Positions 17,606 through 25,399 of a DNA stretch of 64,000 bases are shown in pieces. The stretch comes from Stenotrophomonas lacuserhaii. Lineage in GTDB: Bacteria > Pseudomonadota > Gammaproteobacteria > Xanthomonadales > Xanthomonadaceae. Under the pieces are notes generated by a model that did not search any database, was not told the DNA's origin, and saw nothing but the letters and a program-made list of their open reading frames with translations. Every line of letters starts with the position of its first letter. Within the stretch, counting starts at the first letter, position 1. Location: the NCBI RefSeq assembly GCF_014836545.1, contig NZ_JACSQS010000005.1, positions 97,594 through 161,593 of the forward strand. Direction: 5' to 3'. A program made the translations under genes and the position numbers.

Positions 17606-20077
17606 TCAGTACTTCTTCTTGGTTCGCTTGGCCGGCTTGCCGTGCTCGGGCAACGGTGCCGCGCGCGGCGCTTCTTCTTCCTCGCCCTTGTGCTCGACCA
17701 GGCGGAAGTCGATCTTGCGCTCTTCCATGCTGGCCTTGAGCACCAGTACGCGGACGCTGTCGCCCAAGCGGTAACTCGTGCCACGACGCTCGCCACCGAG
17801 CGTCTTACGCACCGCATCGAACTTGTAATAGTCATGCGGCAGCTGGGTGACATGCACCAGGCCCTGCACCTTGGAATCGGTCAATTCAACGAACAGACCG
17901 AAGCTGGTGACGCCACTGATCACGCCGTCGAACTGGCCGCCGACATGCTTTTCCATCCAGGCAGCGCGGTAGCGCTCATCCACCTCGCGCTCGGCCTCGT
18001 CCGCACGGCGCTCGCGCTCGGAACACTGCAGTGCCAGCGCGGCCATCTCGCGCGCGGTGTAGAGGTACTTGTCCGCGCGTGCGCCGGTGAGTGCGTGCTT
18101 GATTGCACGGTGCACCAGCAGATCGGGGTAGCGACGGATCGGCGAGGTGAAGTGCGCGTACGCCTCCAGGGCCAGCCCGAAGTGGCCATTGTTGTCGGGG
18201 TGGTACACCGCCATGCTCTGGCTGCGCAGCAACACCGACTCCAGCAGCGCCGCATCGGGGCGATCACGGATCTTCTTCAGCAGCTTGGTGTAGTCGCCCG
18301 GCACCACCTTCGACCACGGCGGCAGGCTCAGCTTGAATTCCTTCAGGAACTCCAGCAGGTCGGCGAACTTGGTCTCCGGCGGCTTGTCATGCACGCGGTA
18401 AGGCGCCGGTACGCCGTTGGCCAGCAGGTAGCGCGCGGCCTCCACGTTGGCGGCGATCATGCATTCTTCGATCAGCTTGTGCGCATCGTTGCGCATCAGC
18501 ATGCCGGCCTGGGTGACCTCGCCGGTATTGTCCAGCACGAAGCGCACTTCGCTGGATTCGAACTCGATCGCACCGCGCTTGCTGCGCGCTTTGGCCAACA
18601 CGTGGTACAGCTGGTACAGGCGTTCCACCTGCGGCAGCAGCGGTCCGATCACCGCCTTGGCGCCGGCATCGTCCTCGCCCACCGCCTGCCACACCTGGGT
18701 GTAGGTCAGGCGCGCGTGCGAGTTCATCACCGCTTCGTAGAATTTCGAGCTGCTGACCTGGCCGTCGCGGTCCACCTGCATGTCGCAGACAAAGCACATG
18801 CGGTCGACCTTGGGCATCAGCGAGCAGATGCCGTTGGACAGCGTCTCCGGCAGCATCGGCACCACGAAGCCCGGGAAATACACCGAGGTGGCGCGCTTCT
18901 GCGCTTCATCATCCAGCGGGGTGCCGGGACGCACGTAGTTGGAGACATCGGCGATGGCCACCACCAGCCGGAAGCCGTTGGCATTGGGTTCGCAGTAGAC
19001 CGCGTCGTCGAAGTCCTTGGCATCCTCGCCATCGATGGTGACCAGCGGGGTGCTGCGCAGGTCCACGCGGTTGCCGATCATCGCCGGTTCGACCACCAGC
19101 GGTACCGAGGCGGCTTCATCGAGCACTTCCTGCGGGAATTCGAACGGCAGTTCGTGGCCGTGGATGGCCGTTTCCACCACCAGTGAAGCGGTCAGCTTGT
19201 CGCCGAGCACGGCGATGATGCGGCCGATCGGCGGACGGCGGCTGTCCGGGGCCTGGGTCAGTTCGCACACCACCAACTGTCCATCGCGCGCGCCACCGGT
19301 GTGGTCCGGCGGTACCTGCACATTGCGCTGGATGCGCTTGTCATCGGGCACCACGTAATTGATGCCCATCTCCACGCTGAAGCGGCCGATCAGCCGGGTC
19401 ATGCCGCGCTCAAGCACGCGGGCGATGCTGCCCTCGCGGCGACCGCGGTGGTCGATGCCGGTCACGTTGGCCAGCACCTTGTCACCGTGCATGACCTTGC
19501 GCATTTCATAGGGTGGCAGGAACAGGTCATCACCGCCTTCCACCGGGCGCAGGAAGCCGAAGCCTTCCGGATTGGCGATCACCACGCCGGTCACCAGGTT
19601 CAGCGCCTGGATCGGGGCGAAGCCACCGCGGCGGTTCTGCACCAGCTGGCCATCGCGGACCATCGCGCCCAACCGGCGCGACAGCGCTTCAGCGCGATCC
19701 GGTGCGGTCAGGCCCAGGCGGGCACCGACTTCCTCGGCGGTCTGCGGCCCTTCGCAGCGTTCAAGCAAAGCCAGGATGGCCTCGCGGCTGGCAATGGGCT
19801 GCTCGTATTTTTCCGCCTCGCGGGCGGCATGCGGATCATCCACCGGTGCGCCCAGCGGCGGCAACGGACGGCGACCGCGCGGGCCGGACGGGGGCGGCCC
19901 GCGGCGGCCTGCGCCACGCGGGGCAGCAGCCGCACCGGCGCCTCCACCGGTCAGGGTTTCCGGCATCCACGGCGGCAGGCTCTTCTTCTTCGGGCCCTTC
20001 GGCGATCCGGCGGGGGCGCCCTGGGGCGGCGATGTGCGGGAGCTCTTCCCGCCCTTGCTTGGTTTTTTGGTGTTCAT
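17606..20077 (-). CDS. rnr: Ribonuclease R
   Basis: Processive 3'-5' exoribonuclease of the RNB family that degrades structured RNA and takes part in rRNA and tmRNA-linked quality control. 823 residues from ATG 20077, with GGAGGG close upstream. About 90 N-terminal residues are Lys/Pro/Gly-rich low complexity. Then a winged-helix segment (SREAILALLERCEGPQTAEEV), cold-shock domains, the RNB catalytic core with the Asp cluster in DGEDAKDFDDAVY, and a C-terminal S1 domain (FDGVISGVTSFGLFVEL). A short basic tail ends KRTKKKY. Divergent from the first tRNA-Leu gene. Confidence 0.95.
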   Translation of the reverse strand: MNTKKPSKGGKSSRTSPPQGAPAGSPKGPKKKSLPPWMPETLTGGGAGAAAAPRGAGRRGPPPSGPRGRRPLPPLGAPVDDPHAAREAEKYEQPIASREAILALLERCEGPQTAEEVGARLGLTAPDRAEALSRRLGAMVRDGQLVQNRRGGFAPIQALNLVTGVVIANPEGFGFLRPVEGGDDLFLPPYEMRKVMHGDKVLANVTGIDHRGRREGSIARVLERGMTRLIGRFSVEMGINYVVPDDKRIQRNVQVPPDHTGGARDGQLVVCELTQAPDSRRPPIGRIIAVLGDKLTASLVVETAIHGHELPFEFPQEVLDEAASVPLVVEPAMIGNRVDLRSTPLVTIDGEDAKDFDDAVYCEPNANGFRLVVAIADVSNYVRPGTPLDDEAQKRATSVYFPGFVVPMLPETLSNGICSLMPKVDRMCFVCDMQVDRDGQVSSSKFYEAVMNSHARLTYTQVWQAVGEDDAGAKAVIGPLLPQVERLYQLYHVLAKARSKRGAIEFESSEVRFVLDNTGEVTQAGMLMRNDAHKLIEECMIAANVEAARYLLANGVPAPYRVHDKPPETKFADLLEFLKEFKLSLPPWSKVVPGDYTKLLKKIRDRPDAALLESVLLRSQSMAVYHPDNNGHFGLALEAYAHFTSPIRRYPDLLVHRAIKHALTGARADKYLYTAREMAALALQCSERERRADEAEREVDERYRAAWMEKHVGGQFDGVISGVTSFGLFVELTDSKVQGLVHVTQLPHDYYKFDAVRKTLGGERRGTSYRLGDSVRVLVLKASMEERKIDFRLVEHKGEEEEAPRAAPLPEHGKPAKRTKKKY

Positions 20078-20162
20078 CGCCCTCCATGGTAGCCGGTGCG
20101 GGCGTGCAGAACGGGTCATGGCCCGGTGTAAATGAATGGCGGCCCTTTTTTCAGGAAAACCG

Positions 20163-20191
20163 TTGACAAGCGCCTCTCTCGTGTTCAAAAT
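20163..20191 (+). promoter_or_regulatory. Promoter of the first tRNA-Leu
   Basis: TTGACA (20163-20168), a 17-base spacer, and CAAAAT (20186-20191), 14 bases before the tRNA 5' end. Same architecture as the two other tRNA-Leu promoters in the window. Confidence 0.8.
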
Positions 20192-20205
20192 CGCCCGCTC
20201 TGCAA

Positions 20206-20292
20206 GCCCAGATGGCGGAATTGGTAGACGCACTAGCTTCAGGTGCTAGCGGGGGCAACTTCGTGGAGGTTCGAGTCCTCTTCTGGGCACCA
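20206..20292 (+). tRNA. tRNA-Leu (anticodon CAG), copy 1
   Basis: 87 bases including encoded CCA. Acceptor stem GCCCAGA/TCTGGGC, anticodon loop TTCAGGT giving anticodon CAG, a long class II variable arm, T loop GGTTCGAGTCC. It reads CUG, the main Leu codon in this GC-rich genome. It differs from copies 2 and 3 only at the seventh acceptor pair (A:T instead of G:C). Confidence 0.98.
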
Positions 20293-20302
20293 AAACAAAC
20301 AA

Positions 20303-20326
20303 CCCTCGCGCAAGCGGGGGTTTTTT
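20303..20326 (+). terminator. Terminator of tRNA-Leu copy 1
   Basis: CCCTCGC, loop GCAA, GCGGGGG (one G:U pair), then six T. Confidence 0.85.
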
Positions 20327-20358
20327 GTTGGGCGCGATGAAACGCCTGAAAAACAGGG

Positions 20359-20387
20359 TTGACAGCCTCTTCACGCCTCTGCATAAT
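20359..20387 (+). promoter_or_regulatory. Promoter of the second tRNA-Leu
   Basis: TTGACA (20359-20364), 17 bases, CATAAT (20382-20387). Confidence 0.88.
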
Positions 20388-20400
20388 TCGCTCCCTCGAT

Positions 20401-20487
20401 GCCCAGGTGGCGGAATTGGTAGACGCACTAGCTTCAGGTGCTAGCGGGGGCAACTTCGTGGAGGTTCGAGTCCTCTCCTGGGCACCA
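20401..20487 (+). tRNA. tRNA-Leu (anticodon CAG), copy 2
   Basis: 87 bases with encoded CCA; acceptor stem GCCCAGG/CCTGGGC, anticodon CAG in loop TTCAGGT, class II variable arm. Identical in sequence to copy 3. It lies 108 bases after copy 1 but has its own promoter and terminator, so the two are separate units. Confidence 0.98.
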
Positions 20488-20493
20488 TCGATG

Positions 20494-20525
20494 AAAAAAA
20501 CCCCGCTGATGCGGGGTTTTTTTTT
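20494..20525. terminator. Bidirectional terminator between tRNA-Leu copy 2 and the TauE-like gene
   Basis: CCCCGC, loop TGAT, GCGGGG, flanked by seven A on one side and nine T on the other, so it can end transcription in both directions. Confidence 0.9.
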
Positions 20526-20531
20526 GCCTTC

Positions 20532-21281
20532 TCATCCGATCCACGGACGCACCACCAGCTCGATTCCCAGCAGCAGCAGGAAACCGAGAAAGCACAGCCG
20601 GAACGCGCGCGCGCTGATCCGCCCGCGGATCTTCTGCCCCAGCCACATTCCCGCCAGCGCCGGCACGATCGCCAGTGCGCTCAGCCCCAGCTGCTGCACA
20701 CCGAACGCCCCGTGCACCAGCAGCCCGGTGGTCAGTGAGATCGTGGATACGGTGAACGCCAGGCCCAGCGCCTGCACCAGCTCATCGCGATCCAGCCCGA
20801 GCGATTGCAGGTACGGCACGGCCGGCATCACGAACACCCCGGTGGCGCCGGTGACCAGGCCGGATATCGCACCGACCAGCGGCGACAGCCAGCGCTCCTT
20901 TCGCGGCGGCACGCGGAAGGCCGGCGCGAGCGCCGAGTACAGGGCATACACGATCAGCGCCACGCCCAGTGCCAGGCCGGACCAGCGCGCCTGCACCCGC
21001 ACCAGCAGCGCTGCGCCGGCCACGGTGGCCACCACCACGCCCAGCATCATCGGCCACAGCCGGCGCACGATGCGCCCGATCGACGGCCCGGCCAGGATCT
21101 GCCACGCGTTGGTGACCAGCGTCGGCACGAACAGCATCGAGGCGGCGGCCACCGGTGAAAGCGCGCTGCCCAGCAGGCCCATCGCAACCGTCGGCAGGCC
21201 CATCCCGGTCACGCCCTTGACCACGCCGGCCAACACGAACACCACCACCAACAGGAAATAGAAGTAGAGCGAATCATTCAT
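20532..21281 (-). CDS. TauE/SafE-family membrane permease
   Basis: Inner-membrane protein of the family that exports sulfonates and related organic anions; substrate unknown. 249 residues from ATG 21281 with GAGG just upstream (a start at 21317 is possible). About eight hydrophobic helices in two repeats, the first containing GVVKGVTGMGLPTVAMGLLG and the second GLVTGATGVFVMPAVPYL, the paired glycine-rich motifs of this family. Divergent from a LysR-type regulator over 89 bases, which makes control by that regulator likely. Confidence 0.88.
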   Translation of the reverse strand: MNDSLYFYFLLVVVFVLAGVVKGVTGMGLPTVAMGLLGSALSPVAAASMLFVPTLVTNAWQILAGPSIGRIVRRLWPMMLGVVVATVAGAALLVRVQARWSGLALGVALIVYALYSALAPAFRVPPRKERWLSPLVGAISGLVTGATGVFVMPAVPYLQSLGLDRDELVQALGLAFTVSTISLTTGLLVHGAFGVQQLGLSALAIVPALAGMWLGQKIRGRISARAFRLCFLGFLLLLGIELVVRPWIG

Positions 21282-21335
21282 TCCCTCATTAGGACCTGCC
21301 ACCCGCCTGCGGCACAATGCGGCCTGGATGAGCGA

Positions 21336-21356
21336 GCCTTCGGCTGGGCCGAAGGC
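21336..21356 (+). promoter_or_regulatory. Palindrome ahead of the LysR gene
   Basis: GCCTTCGG (21336-21343), CTGGG, CCGAAGGC (21349-21356): an 8-bp perfect inverted repeat ending 14 bases before the LysR start and inside the divergent promoter region. It may be an operator or a leader hairpin; the sequence alone does not decide. Confidence 0.4.
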
Positions 21357-21370
21357 AGGGAGCAGCGGAT

Positions 21371-22267
21371 ATGCGAATGGACCTGGCCGACCTGCGCCTG
21401 TTCCTGATGGTGGTTGAAGCCGGCAGCATCACGGCAGGCGCCGAACGCGCGCACCTTGCACTGGCCTCGACCAGCGAACGGCTGCGCACGATGGAGGCCG
21501 AAGCGGGCATCGCCCTGCTGACCCGCCACCCGCGCGGGGTCACCACCACCGAGGCCGGTGAAGCCCTCGCCCACCATGCACGGCTGATGCTGCGCCAGCA
21601 GTCGCTGCTGCGCGAAGAACTGCAGGAGTTCGCCAGCGGTGCGCGTGGCACCCTGCATCTGTATGCCAACACCGGCGCACTCACCACCTTCCTGCCGGGC
21701 CGGCTGGCGCCCTGGATGGCTGCGCGACCGCGCCTGCACGTGGACCTGAAGGAACGCACCAGCAAGGAGATCGTGCGCGCGGTACGCGGCGGACAGGCCG
21801 AGGCCGGTATCACCTCCGATGCGGTGGACAGCGCCCCGCTGCAGCTGCAGCCGGTGGCCGATGATCCGCTGCTGCTGATCGTGCCGCCCAACCACCGCCT
21901 CGCGCACCGCACCGCGATCGGCTTCGCCGAGGTACTGGGCGATACCTTCGTCGCCCTCGCCGATGGCAACGCGCTGCAGGAACACATCGAAGACAACGCG
22001 CGTACGCTCGGCCGCAGCCTTTCACCGCGCATCCGCATGAAGACCTTCGAAGGCGTGTGCGAGATGGTCGGCCACGGTATCGGCATCGGCATCGTGCCGC
22101 GCTCGATCTGCCGGCAGCATCGGCGACGTTACGGCTTCCACGCCATCGCGCTGGAAGATGCCTGGGCGCGCCGCCAGCTGAGCCTGTGCTTCGTCCGCTG
22201 GAACGGCCTTTCACGCTCGATGCAGAGCCTGCTGCTGCACCTCGGCGGGCATGCCGTAGAGGACTGA
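21371..22267 (+). CDS. LysR-family transcriptional regulator
   Basis: 298 residues. N-terminal winged helix-turn-helix (about 6-65) with the typical pattern LRLFLMVVEAGSITAGAERA and the turn through RHPRGVTTTEAG, followed by a substrate-binding domain of periplasmic-binding-protein type. Start preceded by AGGGAG 11 bases upstream; Met3 is an alternative. Likely target is the divergent TauE-like permease gene, by the usual arrangement of LysR regulators. The inducer is unknown. Confidence 0.9.
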   Translation: MRMDLADLRLFLMVVEAGSITAGAERAHLALASTSERLRTMEAEAGIALLTRHPRGVTTTEAGEALAHHARLMLRQQSLLREELQEFASGARGTLHLYANTGALTTFLPGRLAPWMAARPRLHVDLKERTSKEIVRAVRGGQAEAGITSDAVDSAPLQLQPVADDPLLLIVPPNHRLAHRTAIGFAEVLGDTFVALADGNALQEHIEDNARTLGRSLSPRIRMKTFEGVCEMVGHGIGIGIVPRSICRQHRRRYGFHAIALEDAWARRQLSLCFVRWNGLSRSMQSLLLHLGGHAVED

Positions 22268-22299
22268 CGAGGCGGCGTCATCGGAATGCAGAAATAGTG

Positions 22300-22328
22300 T
22301 TGACACGAATTAATTCGTTCCCCATAAT
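22300..22328 (+). promoter_or_regulatory. Promoter of the third tRNA-Leu
   Basis: TTGACA (22300-22305), 17 bases, CATAAT (22323-22328): the same hexamers and spacing as copy 2, with a different AT-rich spacer. Confidence 0.88.
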
Positions 22329-22342
22329 TCTCCTCCTGAGTC

Positions 22343-22429
22343 GCCCAGGTGGCGGAATTGGTAGACGCACTAGCTTCAGGTGCTAGCGGGGGCAACTTCG
22401 TGGAGGTTCGAGTCCTCTCCTGGGCACCA
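22343..22429 (+). tRNA. tRNA-Leu (anticodon CAG), copy 3
   Basis: 87 bases with encoded CCA, identical to copy 2 including acceptor stem GCCCAGG/CCTGGGC. Separated from copy 2 by the TauE-like and LysR genes. Confidence 0.98.
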
Positions 22430-22446
22430 CGACTCGGAAAATGATC

Positions 22447-22469
22447 AAACCCGCGCAAGCGGGTTTTTT
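22447..22469 (+). terminator. Terminator of tRNA-Leu copy 3
   Basis: CCCGC, loop GCAA, GCGGG, then six T. Confidence 0.85.
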
Positions 22470-22499
22470 CATGCCTGGCGTTCGGCTTTGATGGCGCCG

Positions 22500-22532
22500 T
22501 GCAAAAGAAAACGCCGAGCAATGCTCGGCGTT
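22500..22532 (-). terminator. Terminator of the emr operon
   Basis: ACGCCGAGC and GCTCGGCGT pair over 9 bases around a 3-base loop (22511-22531). On the minus strand the stem is followed by TTTTCTTTTGC. It lies just after the emrB stop. Confidence 0.8.
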
Positions 22533-22544
22533 CTCGATTGCGGA

Positions 22545-24128
22545 TCAGTGCCCCCCGGCGGCCGCCGCACTTCCCGCGCCTGCGCCGAACGGCGGCTTGG
22601 CCAACCACAGGAACGCGATGATGGCCAGGAAAATCCAGCCCAGCAGGAAGAAGATGTCGTTGAATCCCATCTGCGATGCCTGATGGTTGATCATCGTATT
22701 GAGCGCCGCCGCGCCATGTTGCAGGTCGCCCTGCCCCATCGCGGTCACCTGCTCCTGGATGCCCGGCTGGTACACCGATATGTGCTCGGTGATGTCGGCA
22801 TGGTGCACCTGGGTGCGCCGTGACCACAGCCAGGTGGTCAACGAAGCCGCGAAGCTGCCGCCCAGCGTGCGCAGGAACGTGGCCAGGCCGGAGCCGGCGG
22901 CGATCTCGCGCCCGTCCAGGTCGGACAACAGGATCTGCAGCACCGGCATGAAGAACAGCGCCACGCCCACGCCCATCAGCAACTGCACGCCGGCGACGTG
23001 CTGGAAGTCCACCTGCAGGTTGAACCCGGAACGCAGGAAGCTGGTGAAGGAAAGGAACACGAACGCCACCGAAGCCAGCATGCGCATGTCGAAGCGCGAT
23101 GCGTACTTGCCCACGAAGGGGGTCATGATCACCGGCAGGATGCCGATCGGCGCGGTGGCCAGGCCGGCCCAGATCGCGGTGTAGCCCATGTCACGCTGCA
23201 GCCATTGCGGGATCAGCAGCGACACGCTGAAGAACGCCGCGTAGGCCACCACCATCGCCATCGTGCCTGCACGGAAGTTGCGATGGCGGAACAGCCGCAG
23301 ATCGACGATGGGGTCCTTGTCGGTCAGTTCCCAGATCAGGAACACCGCCAGCGCGACCACCGAAACGCAGGACAGCGCGACGATCATCGGCGAACTGAAC
23401 CAGTCTTCGTCGTTGCCCAGATCGAGCACCAACTGCAGCGCGCCGACGCCGATCACCAGGGTGACCAGGCCGACGTAATCCATCTTCGGCTTTTCGATCT
23501 GCTCCGGGCGGCCCTTCATCTGGTTGCCCACTACCAGCGCGGCGAAGATGCCCAGCGGCACGTTGATCAGGAAGATCCACTCCCAACTGTAGTTGTCGGT
23601 GATCCACCCCCCCAGGATCGGCCCGCAGATAGGCGCCACCACGGTGATCATCGCCAGCAGCGCCAGCGCCTGTCCGCGCTTCTCACGCGGGTAGATCGAC
23701 ACCAGCAGCGACTGGGTGATGGGATACATCGGGCCGGCGACGAAGCCCTGCAACGCGCGTGACACCACCAGCATGCCCATGCTCTGGGCCAGGCCGCACA
23801 GCAGCGAGGCGATGGTGAAGGCCAACGTGGCCCAGACGAACAGCTTGGTCTCGCCGACCCGGCGGCTGAGCCAGCCGGTCAGCGGCAGCGCGATGGCGGT
23901 GCTGACCGCGAACGAGGTGATCACCCAGGTGGCCTGCTGCGAACTGGCCCCCAGGTTGCCAGCGATGGTCGGCAGGGACACGTTGGCGATGGTGGTGTCC
24001 AGCACCTGCATGAACGAGGCCATCGCCAAGCCGGCGGTGCACAGGGCGATGTTGGGCGGCAGGAAACCGGTCGCCGGGGCGGCCGGCGGGCCCGGCGTAC
24101 CGGGCACGGCAGGGACTTGGGAAGACAT
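22545..24128 (-). CDS. emrB: EmrB-type multidrug efflux permease (MFS, DHA2, 14 helices)
   Basis: Proton-driven inner-membrane drug transporter of a tripartite pump. 527 residues with about 14 hydrophobic segments. Motif C region for antiporters (VVAPICGPILGGWI), motif A-like loop (LSRRVGETKLFVWA) and the DHA2 hallmark LDTTIANVSLPTIAGNL near residue 43 are present. Pro/Ala-rich N-terminus and Ala/Gly-rich C-terminus. Follows emrA by 6 bases. Matches the EmrB member of EmrCABsm, a pump reported in S. maltophilia for hydrophobic compounds and uncouplers; substrate range here is inferred. Confidence 0.93.
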   Translation of the reverse strand: MSSQVPAVPGTPGPPAAPATGFLPPNIALCTAGLAMASFMQVLDTTIANVSLPTIAGNLGASSQQATWVITSFAVSTAIALPLTGWLSRRVGETKLFVWATLAFTIASLLCGLAQSMGMLVVSRALQGFVAGPMYPITQSLLVSIYPREKRGQALALLAMITVVAPICGPILGGWITDNYSWEWIFLINVPLGIFAALVVGNQMKGRPEQIEKPKMDYVGLVTLVIGVGALQLVLDLGNDEDWFSSPMIVALSCVSVVALAVFLIWELTDKDPIVDLRLFRHRNFRAGTMAMVVAYAAFFSVSLLIPQWLQRDMGYTAIWAGLATAPIGILPVIMTPFVGKYASRFDMRMLASVAFVFLSFTSFLRSGFNLQVDFQHVAGVQLLMGVGVALFFMPVLQILLSDLDGREIAAGSGLATFLRTLGGSFAASLTTWLWSRRTQVHHADITEHISVYQPGIQEQVTAMGQGDLQHGAAALNTMINHQASQMGFNDIFFLLGWIFLAIIAFLWLAKPPFGAGAGSAAAAGGH

Positions 24129-24134
24129 GGAAAC

Positions 24135-25388
24135 TCAGCCTGCCTTGGAGGCGTGGGGCGGCGTGGTCGGCTGCTGGCCCACCGCGGCGGTCGCCTTCGT
24201 GCCGGCCGCTGCGGCCGCGTCGGCGCGCTGCGGCAGGTTGCCCTGGATGATGCTGTGGATCGCCTCGTCGGCATCGTGCATCTGCTTGGAATACACATCG
24301 GTGTCGAACACCGAACCGGTAGCGACCTGGCTGGGCAGCACTTCGCCCTTCTGGTCACGCAGGCTCACCTCGGCCTTCATCGACAGGCCGATGCGCAGCG
24401 GGTGTTCGGCCAGTTGCTTGGCATCGATGGCGATGCGCACCGGCACGCGCTGGACGATCTTGATCCAGTTGCCGCTGGCATTCTGCGCCGGCAGCAGCGA
24501 GAACGCTGAGCCGGTGCCCATGCCCAGGCTGGTCAGGTGGCCGGTATAGCGCACGTCGCCGCCGTACAGGTCCGAACGCAGCTCCACTTCCTGGCCCAGG
24601 CGCATGTGCCGCAACTGGGTTTCCTTGAAGTTGGCTTCCACCCACATCTGCTCGGTCGGCACCACCGCCATCAGCGCATTGCCCGGCTGCACGCGCTGGC
24701 CCACCTGCACCGAACGACGCGCAACGTAGCCGCTGACCGGCGAAACGATGCCGGCACGCGCATTGTTGAGCCACGCCTGGCGCAGCTGCGCCGCGGCTGC
24801 CTGCACGTCCGGCTGGGTGGCGATCACGGTGTCATCCACCAATGCCCGGCTGCGCTCGAAGGTCTCGCGCGAACCGGCCACGGCTGCTTCGGCAGCGGCC
24901 AGTTCATCGCGCGCATGCGCCAGCTCTTCATTGGAAATGGCGCCGGTGGCCGCCAGGTCCTTGCGGCGTGCGAAGTCATCACGGGCGCGCTTCAGGGTGA
25001 CCTGGCGGGCATTGAGTTCGGCCTGCGCTCCTTCCACGCTGCGGTACAGACCGCGTACCTGGCGCACGGTACCGGCCAGCTTGGCTTCGGCCTGCTGCAG
25101 GGCGACTTCGGTATCGGACCGATCCAGCTGCACCAGCACCTGGCCACGCTCCACGCGCATGCCGTCATCGGCGGCGATGCCAACCACCGTGCCGGTGATC
25201 ATCGAGGTGATCTGCACCTGGTTGCCACCGACATAGGCATCGTCGGTTTCTTCGAACCAACGGCCGAACATGAAGTACCACAGCGCGGCCGCAGCGATCA
25301 GCAGCAGCACGATGACAAGCAGTCCGCGCAGCAGCTTGCCGCGGCGGCTGGGAGCGGCGGGGGCCGCGGAATTGGGAGTCTGGCTCAT
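24135..25388 (-). CDS. emrA: EmrA-type membrane-fusion protein
   Basis: Periplasmic adaptor joining EmrB to the outer-membrane channel. 417 residues. One N-terminal membrane helix (about 22-42), then GRWFEETDDAYVGGNQVQI, the EmrA start of the lipoyl/barrel module, a long coiled-coil hairpin (about 100-200) and the return strand SPVSGYVARRSVQVGQRVQPG. The C-terminal tail is Ala/Thr rich. It lies 11 bases after emrC and 6 before emrB. Confidence 0.93.
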   Translation of the reverse strand: MSQTPNSAAPAAPSRRGKLLRGLLVIVLLLIAAAALWYFMFGRWFEETDDAYVGGNQVQITSMITGTVVGIAADDGMRVERGQVLVQLDRSDTEVALQQAEAKLAGTVRQVRGLYRSVEGAQAELNARQVTLKRARDDFARRKDLAATGAISNEELAHARDELAAAEAAVAGSRETFERSRALVDDTVIATQPDVQAAAAQLRQAWLNNARAGIVSPVSGYVARRSVQVGQRVQPGNALMAVVPTEQMWVEANFKETQLRHMRLGQEVELRSDLYGGDVRYTGHLTSLGMGTGSAFSLLPAQNASGNWIKIVQRVPVRIAIDAKQLAEHPLRIGLSMKAEVSLRDQKGEVLPSQVATGSVFDTDVYSKQMHDADEAIHSIIQGNLPQRADAAAAAGTKATAAVGQQPTTPPHASKAG

Positions 25389-25399
25389 GGGAGGCTTCT

